A DNA stretch of 64,000 bases. It comes from Endothia cerciana. Its lineage: Eukaryota; Ascomycota; Sordariomycetes; Diaporthales; Cryphonectriaceae. The notes under the pieces were generated by a model, which worked only from the letters and a program-made list of their open reading frames with translations, was not told where the DNA came from and ran no database searches. Each line of letters begins with the position of its first letter. The first letter of the stretch is position 1. The stretch covers positions 868,001-932,000 of the forward strand of contig JALRMH010000006.1 of assembly GCA_026119935.1 (NCBI GenBank), given 5' to 3'. Shown here one piece after another: positions 10,804 through 20,236 of the stretch. Made by a program: the position numbers and the translations under genes.

Positions 10804-12211
10804 CTTGGCTATCAAGGTTCCAAGACGTCCACGACGAGGTATAGTATAGTGGCAGAGGAGGGCACCGGAAGAACTCCCCCGGGGATGGAAAAAAAAACTA
10901 ATCAGGGTGATCAAGTCGACTACCTGAGGGGCAGAAGGTCAAGCGTAAGGGGGGGTAGGATGGCCAGCACGTCAGGGGCCCTGGAATACTGTCGTGTAGA
11001 TATGAGGCCTGGTCCACAGTGGTGGCGTCGTGAGGCTAGAGCGGTCGGTGCTGGGTGGTGTTGCAGTAGTAGGGGTTGTAGGATAGCTTGGGGAAGAAAG
11101 GAGGAGCACGGTGAGGAGAGGGAGAGAGAAGACAAGAAGAGAGGAGGGGAAGGAGAAGAGACAAGGAGACCGAGATTCTTCCCAGGAAGGAACTCACGAG
11201 AATTCGACGGCAGGCTTTCCAGGCGCCTCATCCGACGGGCAGGTTCACAAGCCAGCGCTAGATCACTGACGCGAGCCGTGGAGAGCCGTGACGTATCCGG
11301 TACATCCCTTTTCCCCCAGTGCCCTAATGTCCCCTGACGCGCCCCTCATCCAGCATCCCACCCCGCCACCTCCACCTCCAACGAGAGGGCCGAGGGGAAA
11401 CGCGACAGGGGCGGCCCCTCATCTCCCTCCCCCACAGCCCAAGCCCGCCGGGCCAGGGGCAGCGCTCTGATAGCACTAACAGGGTGACCCGCCCCGTGCC
11501 AGCCTCGGGATGGGAGACTGGGGGGGGTGGCGGGGGATCAGGGGTACCTGTCTGTTAGCGGCCCAGCGCCTGGAGGACATCTCGCCCCTAGATACCATAG
11601 TACTAGTATGTACCATAGTACACCATCGTGACGCAAGAGAATAAACCGGAACCGACTGCCCTCGACAAGGCAGAGCAACAAGGCAGGGGACATGAAGGAT
11701 AAATCACAGATATATCCTGCCTCTCAGGGTTAGGGTCTTTCAGATATGACATCGATGCCGAGGATCCGGCTCAATCAGACGAGCTGGGGACGCAGCCGAA
11801 TCTAACCCCGGATTCTCTGCTTCGACCGAGGCACATGTCAGAAGGTCCACCGCGCCCAAATGCCGGGGCCGCCCACCAAAAGATCCGTCCTCTGCCGTCT
11901 GGAGTGTCACTCCATTCCCGGCGTCACTTCTTGTCCTGCTAGGCTGCTCAGCAGACCACCACAGATTCGCCATACTAACTTCCTGGCCACAACACGATCT
12001 TCACCTTGCTACTGGCGACAAAACAAGTCTTCCTGGCGTCCTAGGGAACCCCCCCAGTGCGCCATTAGCCCGCGGCCTCTTCTCTCTCCCTCCCTCATAT
12101 CAGGATAACAAACAACCTCGGGTGCCCTACGACCCCCTCGATCCCCCCCCAGCGAGACCTCCAGACAACCCTCGACAGCCAGACCCCCTTTCTCCCTTAG
12201 ACACCGCCAGT
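10804..12211. other. Intergenic region between divergent FBP1 and PEX11
   Basis: A 1.4-kb shared upstream region of two divergent genes, FBP1 and PEX11. It contains purine-rich stretches (about 11094-11170) and pyrimidine-rich stretches near the PEX11 start (about 12040-12200), plus a GTATGTAC octamer at 11606. No open frame with family features was found. Confidence 0.6.
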
Positions 12212-13016
12212 ATGGTCGCCGACGCCCTCATCTACCACCCCTCCGTGGCGCACTACCTCCGCTTCGTCGCCACCACTGCCGGCCGCGACAAGGTGCTGCG
12301 CGCCCTCCAGTACTTCGCCCGCTTCTACGCCTGGTACCTCTTCCGGACCAATGGCTCGCCCGCCGAGGTCGCCCCCTGGGACGCCATGAAGAAGCAGTTC
12401 GGCCTCGCCCGCAAGATCATGCGCGTCGGCAAGAACGTCGAGCACATGAAGGCCGCCGCCGTCGCCGCCGACGCCAAGGCCGGCTCCATGGACCCCGTCC
12501 TGCGCTACGCCGCCGTCGGCAGGCAGATGGGCTACGCCGGCTACCTGACCCTGGACATGGCCACCGTCCTAGACGCGACCGGCATCAGGAAGAGCGAGAG
12601 CGCCAAGAGGTTCCAGCGGGAGGCCTTCCGCTTCTGGGCCATGGGCCTGATGTGCTCCGTGGTCGCCCAGGTCTACACCCTCTACCAGCTGAGGGCACGG
12701 GAGGCCAAGGTGGACAAGAAGGAGGGCGAGGGCGTGGTGGAGAGCAAGAGGATAGCCATGTGAGTGTTTTGAAACCCCCCCCCCCCCGCCCCCCGGGAGC
12801 TGAATGTTTTCAGACGGCATGAGGGGTGGAATGCCGGCTGACGGTGTTCACAGTGAGCGCTCCGCCAGCCAGCTGCAGCTGCTGTCCGACCTCTGCGACC
12901 TGACCGTGCCCTACTCCGCCCTCGGCTGGGTCGCTTTCGACGACGGCATCGTGGGCATCGCCGGCACGGTCAGCAGTTTGATCGGCCTGTACTCCCAGTG
13001 GAAGAAGACGGCTTGA
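12212..13016 (+). CDS. PEX11: Peroxisomal membrane protein Pex11
   Basis: Promotes peroxisome elongation and division at the peroxisomal membrane. Two exons: 12212-12759 and 12854-13016, joined in phase 2 across a 94-bp intron that holds a long poly-C run. The product is 236 aa, matching fungal Pex11. I chose the ATG at 12212 (MVADALIYHPSVAHYL), the conserved start; an upstream in-frame stretch is proline-rich and looks like leader. The conserved N-terminal amphipathic region includes GRDKVLRALQYFARFYAWYL. The C-terminal part (exon 2, LTVPYSALGWVAFDDGIVG) is the hydrophobic membrane segment, ending in a basic WKKTA tail. The family match is clear from conserved motifs at both ends. Confidence 0.93.
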
Positions 13017-13438
13017 GGGTGTGCGGGGGCGTGCGTGCTTGGGAATGCCGGCCGTCGATACGATGAGAGACGACAGCGGTCTGGCTTGAAAAATCTAGAG
13101 GTGGAAGGGGGGGGGGATATTTTGGCTGCCGGGTGGGCCGGGCTTCTTTCTGCCCTTTTCATCTTTCTTGCACCTAGTCCATGGCCGTGACGGGTCTGGT
13201 TCGGCTTTACAGCGTTTTAGTTTCGGCTTTGATGTGTACGATCATGGGCATGTTTAATGAGGACCTCTTCGTAATGGGAATAGATCACTGATCGCAAACA
13301 TCTGAGGAAACCAGGGGACGTGTGCTATGAGCTGAAGTCTTCACGAGGGGACGTTTTACGGCATTCACGTTGAAAAATGTATCCCCCAGCCCCCCCACTT
13401 GTTTGCTCATTGAGTCCGTGACCGTCAGTGTGGGACTA

Positions 13439-13463
13439 TCTCTCTCTCTCTCTCTCTCTCTCT
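13439..13463 (+). repeat. (CT)n microsatellite
   Basis: About twelve CT dinucleotides in uninterrupted tandem. Confidence 0.95.
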
Positions 13464-13943
13464 TCCTCGTGGGCAGATCCCCTCCGAATACCTCCTCCGC
13501 CGCGCCCTGGCCACTGCCATGCTCCCACCTCTTCATTACTGCACTTTCATAGCTACCCATAACTTACTCGACATGCCTCTCAGTAGTAATCATGGCTGGT
13601 TCCTTTGGCTCAACCGCCCGTCATGGTAGGAGTCGGCACTGGCCCAGATCGCAAAGAGTGCTCTCCTTCCCGGACCATGTCCTCAAGAGAGGGCGGCCGA
13701 GCCTATCAGGTTCGAGGGTGGGGGGGGGGGGGAGGGGGCGCCGGTTTGTGGTGGGAAGCCATCCGAACCTGAGACGACTATCCCGAATATCAGCTATGCC
13801 CTCATACACCACGAAACATGTTGCCACGGCGACCATGGCGAGCAGGCAGTAAGTATGTACCATGCCCGCCCTCCCCCCCACCAGGTGCAGCAACGGCCAG
13901 CCGGACCTGACAATATCAACCTGTTATTCACTGAGGGAGGCAA

Positions 13944-14024
13944 CCGGGTGGTGCTTGGTCTAGTGGTAACTTTCACGTTACCACCCACTGGAAAACCAGA
14001 GGGTCGCAGGTTCGAGTCACCCGG
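13944..14024 (+). other. Structured tRNA-like / SINE-like element
   Basis: The segment has a pol III A-box-like TGGTCTAGTGG (13956-13966) and a B-box-like GGTTCGAGTC (14009-14018). It also has three perfect inverted repeats: outer stem CCGGGTG/CACCCGG (13944-13950 with 14018-14024), hairpin GTGGTAAC/GTTACCAC (13963-13970 with 13977-13984), and CTGG-AAAA-CCAG (13988-13999). A standard cloverleaf does not form: the D and T stems mispair. It is therefore not called as a tRNA. It may be a decayed tRNA, a tRNA-derived SINE head, or another small structured RNA. Confidence 0.4.
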
Positions 14025-14530
14025 CCGCCGCACCTTTATGCCCGACCCCGATAAACATCCTGGTGGCGCGGGGAGCGGTGTTATGGCCCCACGGCTCGAG
14101 GGTTGGGATATGCAGTAGACTGTACTATACTACGTTGCAGCCTGGTTCGCGATGAAAAGCGCTTGCGCCGTCGCCCCCTTCAATCGGGATAACCCGCGCC
14201 ACCCAAGGAACGACGACACTGCGAGATCATCCACGACGGACCGGCGGAGAGAGATGTAGGCCAAGTAAACACCGGGGCCGAACTCTTTTTGGGGGCTTTT
14301 CCTTGTCAGCGCTGCTACCATCCGCTCGCCATCGGCAATGGAGGGAAACGAATGCCCTCTTACTTGTTCCATCTGTGCAACCCGGTTCCAAACAACCACC
14401 ACCATCTCTGTACCGCCCTAGTCCTTCCTGTTACTGTTTGTAGTCGTGACTGCCGGCCTGCGAGACAGAGACTCCACAAGCGGATGGTGTTCTTCTCGCG
14501 ATCATCTGCCACTCGCACCCCCCCTCCCCC

Positions 14531-14532
<2 letters not shown>

Positions 14533-14561
<29 letters not shown>
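14533..14561 (+). repeat. (CA)n microsatellite
   Basis: About fourteen CA units just downstream of the IND1 stop codon. Confidence 0.95.
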
Positions 14562-14577
14562 CTTTCACCCCCCAACC

Positions 14578-15745
14578 TTACAGGCCGATCTTCCCCCCCA
14601 CATCCCTCGCAATCGCCATGAACGCCTCCGCCCTCTCTGACCCCGCCTCCGCAGCGACCGTCGGCTTCCCCTCCTGCGCGTGGCTGCCGATATTCTGGTG
14701 CAGCGGGATGTCGCCGAGGAGGGCGATCTCCTGTTCCGAGCAGACCCTCCGCACGCCGTCGCCGGACCCGAAGATGCGGTGCTGCCCGCCGCAGTCGGGG
14801 CAGGTGAACAGCGACATGTTGTTGACGAGGCCGAGGATGGGGACGCCGACCTTCCTGAACATGTTGATGCCCTTGATGGCGTCCTTGACGGAGAGCGTGT
14901 GCGGCGTCGTTATTATCACCGAGCCTACAGGGCAACAATGGATATACATGAGTGAGGTCTTTCTTCTCGGCGGCGCCCCCCGTGAGGTTCGTACCGGTGC
15001 GGTGGAGGGGAGGGGGCGTGGGGACAGACTCACCGTCCAGGACGATCTGCTGCGTGATGCTCAGCTGCGTGTCGCCCGTGCCGGGCGGCAGGTCGAGCAC
15101 GAGGATGTCGAGGCCGCCCCAGTCAACCTCGTGGAGGAGCTGCTGAAGCGCCTTCATGACCATCATGCCGCGCCACACCACGGGCGCCTCCTCCCCCACG
15201 AGGTAGCCCATCGACATGGTCTTGACGCCATAGTTCGACAGCGGCAGCAACCGGTCATCTACCCCCGTACAGTTCAGGTCAGTTCATGCACGACCCGAAG
15301 GCCAGCCACGGGCCCGAGACGTACTCCGTGACAGCCTGGGCTCCTCGTTCAGGCTGAACAGTGTCGGGACCGACGGCCCGAAGATGTCCGTGTCCAGTAT
15401 GCCGGCCCTGTGTCCCAGCCTCGCGAAGGCGAGCGCGAGGTTCGCCGCCACGGTGCTCTTGCCGACGCCGCCCTTTGCCGAGGACACGGCGACCACCTTG
15501 GCCACGTCCCTGATCCTGCGGCGCTCGGGGAGGCCGCGCTGCATCCGGGGGATGGAGCCGGTGCGCGGGAGGCCCTGGGGGGTGTATGCTAGTAAGATCT
15601 TGTCTCTTTTTCTTGACATGGTAGTTTTAAGAAAGAAGGGAGGTGGGGGGGGGGGGAGGGTCGTGGTGACGGGAATCTCACTAGGGGGTTTTCATGCTGG
15701 AGGGAGCGGAGGGTGTGAAAGAGCCGCCGAGATGTGGTGGCCATG
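14578..15745 (-). CDS. IND1: Mitochondrial Fe-S assembly P-loop ATPase Ind1/NUBPL (presequence frameshifted)
   Basis: Mrp/NBP35-family ATPase that inserts Fe-S clusters into respiratory complex I in the mitochondrial matrix. Exons: 15745-15682 (presequence), 15574-15325, 15258-15034, 14924-14578. The deviant Walker A motif AKGGVGKST is in exon 2. DIFGPSVPTLF, NYGVKTMSMGYLVG and the cluster-binding CPDC (FTCPDCGGQHRIFG) follow, and the product ends DVGGKIGL. Introns are 107, 66 and 109 bp. Exons 2-4 are in clean phase. Exon 1 would encode a perfect presequence, MATTSRRLF then HTLRSLQHENPL, joining GLPRTGSIPRM. As given, however, it has one extra base in the A-run at 15718-15721, which puts a stop before the donor. 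This is either an assembly indel or a real lesion. An alternative start at 15619 would read intron sequence. Confidence 0.88.
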
Positions 15746-16307
15746 GTGGTGAGATTTATAGTGTGGCGCTCAGAGAGGGACGGAAGAGGCCGTAGAGAGT
15801 GGGATATCTCAATTTATCTTAAATTATTTTTTTTTTAATAAAAAAGGAAGAAAACTAGACAAACCGGGGAATAAACCAATGAATTAAAGAACTAAGATAA
15901 AGGAGGAGAAAATCCCATATGACCTCTTGAGGGGGGGACAAGACCGATTGGATTCACCTCCACCGTTCCCTGCTCAAGAAATAAGGTCTAAAGCAGAGCG
16001 AACGATGTCGACGAGGCCCACTCGACGTTGGGATTCCAACACCAGCCAGGGCCCCTGACCACCGCCAGCGGGCCGCACCTTTGGCTACTGACCAATCCCC
16101 GAGGAGCACCCCAGCCTGCCGGGGGGGGGTGGGGGGCTGGCCTGGACCCTCTAAAAAGTTCGGCGGGCTCCAGAACTGCATTTTTCTGCTCGCGCTCCCC
16201 AGGAGAACAGACCCGCCTAGATTTCTGCAATCCGCAAAAAAAAAAAAAAAAAGAAAAAGAAAAAAAGACAACCAAAACCAAACCTCGCCAGAGTTCCACC
16301 ACAGACC
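15746..16307. other. Intergenic region, shared IND1/BFR2 promoter
   Basis: 562 bp between two divergent genes. A poly(dA:dT)-rich tract lies at about 15810-15855 and a purine/A-rich run at about 16237-16267 just before the BFR2 start, as in fungal nucleosome-depleted promoters. No open frame of interest was seen. Confidence 0.6.
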
Positions 16308-18175
16308 ATGGCTCCCGCGAAGACGGCGCGCGCGAAGAAGTTCGCCGACTTGGACGAGAAGCCTGTCAAGGGTATGCCGTCCCTTTCTTATGGGACTCCG
16401 GGGCAGTAGGGCGACTTTGTGCGTGCGCTGACTGGAGTTGCAGATTTCGATCCCGAGGCTGACGGCCCTCGTGACGATGGAGCGAGCGGCAGTGGTGCGG
16501 AGGAGGATGAGGATGTAGCAGGGACGGAGCATTACGTCTCTGTCGGGTTCGTTCTACCTGCTGAGTGCTGTCTCGTTCACAATACTGACGCGCGGTGCCT
16601 TCCGCCAGCAAAAGCAAGCTGCGCCAAAAAGAACCCCCAGCCCTCGGCCCCAAGTACAGCGGCGTGCGGGTGAGCCGCGCCGCCCTCGACGACAGCAGCG
16701 ACGGCGAGTCCGAAGAACCGGGCGACGCCGAGGAGGACTCGGAGGAGGACTCGGAAGAATATGATGACCCTGAGACCGCTGACCTGGAGCGAGACAATAT
16801 CATCGACGACGAAGAGATCGACAGCGATGAGGCGTTTGGGGAGGGCGAGGAGGAGATGTTCAAGAAGAAGGGGTTTACGTTTAAGGACAGCAAGAGCGCT
16901 GTCGATAGGCCCTCGGAGGTTGTCACCAACGGACGCCCGAGAAGGATGGTCGCGGCGGATCTGATGTCCGACCCGGAGAGCGAGGAGGAGGAAGGTGGAG
17001 GGTCTGAGGCTGACGGTGGATCGGACGACGACGATGATCAGGGTGCACACCTCGGCGATTCCGGGTCGGCAGAGGAGGCGAGCGACGAGGATGAGGGCTC
17101 GTCTGCTGGGGACGGGTCAGAAGAAGGCGCAGACGAGAGCGAGAGCGAGAGCGAAGACGAGGGGAGGGGCGGCATGGATGCCAGCGACGACCGCTCCAAC
17201 CTCCGCAGCCTTATCCGGGGCGACCAGAAGGGCGTCATCTCCAACATCTCTCAGGCAGCCAAGGCGGACGCCGAAAAGGGCGCCGCGGTCCGGCAACAGC
17301 GGCGCACGTACGACTCTCTCCTGAACCTGCGGATACGCCTCCAGAAGGGTCTGGTCGCCACCAACTCCATCCGCGAGGCGGGCGACGGCGACGATCCGGA
17401 CAAGCAGCCCTACGTGGCCGCAGAAGAGGCCGCGATCAAGCTGTGGACCGCCATCGACGGTTTCCGCGCGAGCCTCTTGCCCGAGCCAAAGGCCGGCCAC
17501 AAGCGCAGGCGCGACATCGACACCAGCACCCCCGTTGGGGAGGTCTGGCAAGACATGCAGGCGACCGAGGGGCGTGCGACCGCCAAGCGCAACAAGTTCC
17601 TGGACAAGTGGTCGAACAAGGTCAAGAGCTCGGCGGCGGCGGCGGTCAACAAGGAGCGCCACCTCGGCGCCACGGCCCCGCAGTCCCTCGTCGCGGCGCT
17701 CGGGACGCAGCTGCTCAACCCCGAGCGGCTGGTCAAGCGCACACAGGTGCCCCGGTCGTGTGCGCCGCTACAGGCCGCGAGGAAGGTCACCGAGGACCCC
17801 GGGATCTACGATGACGCGGACTTCTACCAGCTACTGCTCAAGGAGCTGGTGGACCAGCGGACCAATGACGCCGGCGGGGGGGCGGATGGCAACGTCCCCA
17901 CCGTGCGGTGGACAGCGGTCAAGGAGGCCAAGACGCGCAAGCAGGTCGACCGCAGGGCGAGCAAGGGGCGGAAGTTGCGGTTCACGGTGCACGAGAAGCT
18001 GCAGAACTTCATGGCGCCGGAGGACCGGAGGACCTGGGAGGGTGAGGCCACCGACCGGCTGTTTGGGACCCTGTTTGGGCAGCGGATGCAGCTGAAGGAG
18101 GAGGACGTCTCGGAGGATGACGAAGGGGACGACATGGTTGCTGCCGAGGAGGGCCTGAAGCTGTTTAGGAGCTAG
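16308..18175 (+). CDS. BFR2: rRNA-processing protein Bfr2/AATF
   Basis: Nucleolar small-subunit processome factor needed for 18S rRNA maturation. Three exons: 16308-16371, 16444-16546, 16609-18175; product 577 aa. It starts MAPAKTARAKKFADLDEK. The N-terminal half is highly acidic and Ser-rich (GESEEPGDAEEDSEE onward, to about 17190), as in AATF/Bfr2. The AATF core begins near RRTYDSLLNLRIRLQKGL. The C-terminal TRAUB domain includes DADFYQLLLKELVDQRTND and the basic segment KQVDRRASKGRKLRF. Exon junctions restore KPVKD/FDPEADG and VSVG/KSKLRQKE. The stop is only 30 bp from the stop of the convergent gene at 18206. The family call is strong. Confidence 0.92.
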
Positions 18176-18205
18176 ATTGGCAGGGCCCGCCCCGGGCCGG
18201 CTGGG

Positions 18206-18710
18206 TCAACCTGCGGTGGAGGCTGCTGCGAAGAAGCCCGCCCAGCATAGCGAGATGAGTAGGATGCTATGGACAGCCAGGTGCACCAACGGACCCCCCA
18301 ACGCATCGTCCTGCCGGTCCTGCCCCTGACGCCGCCGTCCAATCCTGGCGGTGGCCCTTATGATGGGAAATACGTGGTAGACGGCCAGAGATGACGCCAG
18401 CACGGCACTCCCCTCGTCGAAGATGTCGCCCCTATGGCGGAGGGACCGGAAGCAGAGGACATTGACGGCCGAGAGCAGGCCGCCGTAGCTTCGGCAGACC
18501 GTGAGGGCCTCGGGGGACGGGCGTGGGTCCCGCAGCTGGACCCCGGGCCGGAGGAGGAAGGAGAGGGAGGCTGGCGGGGAGGGGGGAGACCGGCCTGTGT
18601 TAACGCGTGCAGGGTCTCGCCGGGGGGGGGGGGAGGGACGGGGCAGGACGCGACACACCTGGCAGCTCGACGAGCAGGTGGAGGAGGACAGGGACGTTGG
18701 CGGGGTGCAT
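18206..18710 (-). CDS. Small hydrophobic membrane protein, unknown function
   Basis: Two exons, 18710-18659 and 18570-18206, joined in phase 1 across an 88-bp intron with a poly-C tract; product 138 aa. It begins MHPANVPVLLHLLVELP and continues ASLSFLLRPGVQLRDPRPS. Hydrophobic stretches occur near the N-terminus, around YGGLLSAVNVLCF, around SAVLASSLAVYHVFPII, and at the C-terminus (SILLISLCWAGFFAAA), suggesting up to four membrane segments. A basic loop (ARIGRRRQGQD) lies between the third and fourth. The splice model joins two parts that look like one continuous protein. I recognise the general look of small fungal membrane proteins but no named family. It is convergent with BFR2. Confidence 0.65.
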
Positions 18711-18978
18711 AGCGAGTGAGCATGTCCTCGTGGCCGACGTGGGGCCGGAGGAGACGGCGGTGGTTCTGCTCGTGGGGGACCGGAGGGTGTCTACTCCGGA
18801 CGGGAGACACGGGGCGGCGTCCGGAGAGAAGGGCGGGAGCGGGTCTCGGTTACGAACCAGATGCGGTGTGGCTTGGGGAGGTCAGCAACGATGAATCATG
18901 ACCACACCCCGGCGGGATCTCACCTGTGCATATATGTACATACGTACAAGGTGTACAACAGATAGCTATTAGCACACC

Positions 18979-19016
18979 AGCGCCAGCACCAGCACCAGCA
19001 CCAGCACCAGCACCAA
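18979..19016 (+). repeat. (CCAGCA)n repeat
   Basis: About six hexanucleotide units of CCAGCA with one CCAGCG variant. Confidence 0.95.
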
Positions 19017-19080
19017 CAGCGAGTCTCCCCGGTGGCCCCCCCTCCTGGTCTCACTCTTACGTCCGCGCCAGGCGTGTCCA

Positions 19081-19108
19081 CTGCGGCTGCGGCTGCGGCT
19101 GCGGCTGC
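19081..19108 (+). repeat. (CTGCGG)n repeat
   Basis: Four to five CTGCGG hexanucleotide units; the same unit occurs at 9329-9367. Confidence 0.9.
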
Positions 19109-19238
19109 GTGGAGGTGGAGGTGGAAGTGCAGGCGGCACAACAAAACATGACGCATCAGCCAACATCTCGGCCTGGAACAGGGAGCAGCCTTTCCCGGCC
19201 GCGGGCGGTGATCTTGCATCCTCACCAGAACAGGCAGA

Positions 19239-19250
19239 GGACAGGGACAT

Positions 19251-19288
<38 letters not shown>

Positions 19289-19290
19289 GC
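19239..19290 (+). repeat. (ACAGGG)n repeat
   Basis: About eight ACAGGG hexanucleotide units, two of them interrupted near the left end. Confidence 0.95.
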
Positions 19291-19445
19291 GTGCACACAG
19301 GGCCAGGGGCGTGGCTGGGGCGGTTCGAGCTCTCCTCCTGCTACACGTTCCGGGAGCGCCAGGAGGCTCCACCCCCCTCAACCGTAGTTTCAAGTCACAC
19401 TGCAACCAGCCCTTCATGCCTCGGCCCCTGCCTATCTTGCCACCA

Positions 19446-19472
19446 GGGCAGGCGGGCAGGCGGGCAGGCGGG
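19446..19472 (+). repeat. (GGGCAGGC)n repeat
   Basis: Three tandem octanucleotide units GGGCAGGC. Confidence 0.9.
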
Positions 19473-19512
19473 ATGCGCTCGTGGCAGTAAATCTAGTGCT
19501 ACCGCGATAAAG

Positions 19513-19621
19513 AGAAGGGGAGAGAGAGAGAGGGGGAGAGAGAGAGGGGGAGAGAGAGAGAGAGAGAGGGGGAGAGAGAGAGAGAGAGAGGGACAGGGAG
19601 AGGGAGGGAGAGGGAGAGGGA
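19513..19621 (+). repeat. GA-rich compound microsatellite
   Basis: Roughly 110 bp of GA dinucleotides interspersed with GGG, purine-only on the plus strand. Confidence 0.95.
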
Positions 19622-19829
19622 CGGGAAGAAACTGTTTCACGGCGAGACGGCCAAGAAGGCGGAGGAGGGCTGTCCTGTCCGCCTTGTACACGCCTTCTTT
19701 ATTACTTGGTAACACTCCGCGTGCCGTACCTAGAAAAAGATACCTTGTCCAGTAGGCATTGGCATGCTGGAATGACGGCGGCTACATCATCGCTCGCTCT
19801 CTGTCTCATCAAAAATCCTCGATTTTTGA

Positions 19830-19875
19830 TTATTGTTATTATTATTATTTTATTTTATTTTATTTTATTTTATTT
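19830..19875 (+). repeat. (TTA)n-(TTTTA)n AT-rich repeat
   Basis: TTA trinucleotides pass into about five TTTTA pentanucleotides. It is a sharp AT-rich island in GC-rich DNA. Confidence 0.95.
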
Positions 19876-20140
19876 GTTGGGACCAGGATCCCATACAGTC
19901 GGTCTTTCGAACCTGATATCGCACCTCTCTTGACCCTCCTCAGCTTAACTCACCACCCCCCCCCCCTCCACCGACGTATGTATGTATCGTCCTTCCTCAT
20001 AGTCGGCCTCGGTATCAACATTTGGGTGGCCGCCAGCACAGCCGCCCGGAACGACACCTCCCGCGGGCAGCGTGTGCGCCGTTGATCCCAGAGGGGGAAG
20101 GCATCACCACCTTGACGTCGGGCCTCGGCTGTCTATAAAC

Positions 20141-20148
20141 TATAAAAG
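20141..20148 (+). promoter_or_regulatory. TATA-box candidate for the type III PKS gene
   Basis: TATAAAAG about 90 bp upstream of the ATG at 20237, placed as expected for a core promoter. This is inferred from position and match only. Confidence 0.45.
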
Positions 20149-20236
20149 CAGCCCCCCACCCCCTGGGTATCGATAAAGGCCCCGCGGAGGACACGGAGAC
20201 GGAGGGACACGAGGGCTACCACCAGGCGCGCTTGCC

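Larger units (their letters stand above)
13017..14577. other. Intergenic region between PEX11 and IND1
   Basis: 1.56 kb with no recognisable protein gene. It contains a CT repeat, a poly-G run (about 13721-13734), a structured tRNA-like element, and a CA repeat in the 3' flank of IND1. Confidence 0.6.
18711..20236. other. Microsatellite-rich intergenic block
   Basis: 1.5 kb upstream of the type III PKS with at least six different tandem arrays (listed individually). Between them I see no protein gene. A TATA-like box lies near the right end. Confidence 0.7.

Noticed and set aside
11470..11530. 5S rRNA-like stretch (CACTAACAGGGTGACC and GGGATGGGAGACTGG)
   Set aside because: Only short pieces resemble fungal 5S rRNA; the order and stems do not match, so no RNA gene is called.
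13944..14024. Calling a functional tRNA gene
   Set aside because: A- and B-box-like sequences are present, but D, anticodon and T stems do not pair and no anticodon can be assigned. It is kept only as a structured element.
15284..15619. IND1 start at 15619 (MSRKRDKILLAYTPQ)
   Set aside because: These codons lie in what looks like intron 1, with acceptor CCCCAG before GLPRTGS. The upstream presequence exon fits the family far better despite the one-base frameshift.
18970..19300. Possible CRISPR-like array
   Set aside because: The repeats are 6-8-nt microsatellites without spacers, in a eukaryotic genome.
19249..19755. 168-aa open frame in the microsatellite block
   Set aside because: Most of it is translated simple repeat (DRDR, GERE); no support as a gene.
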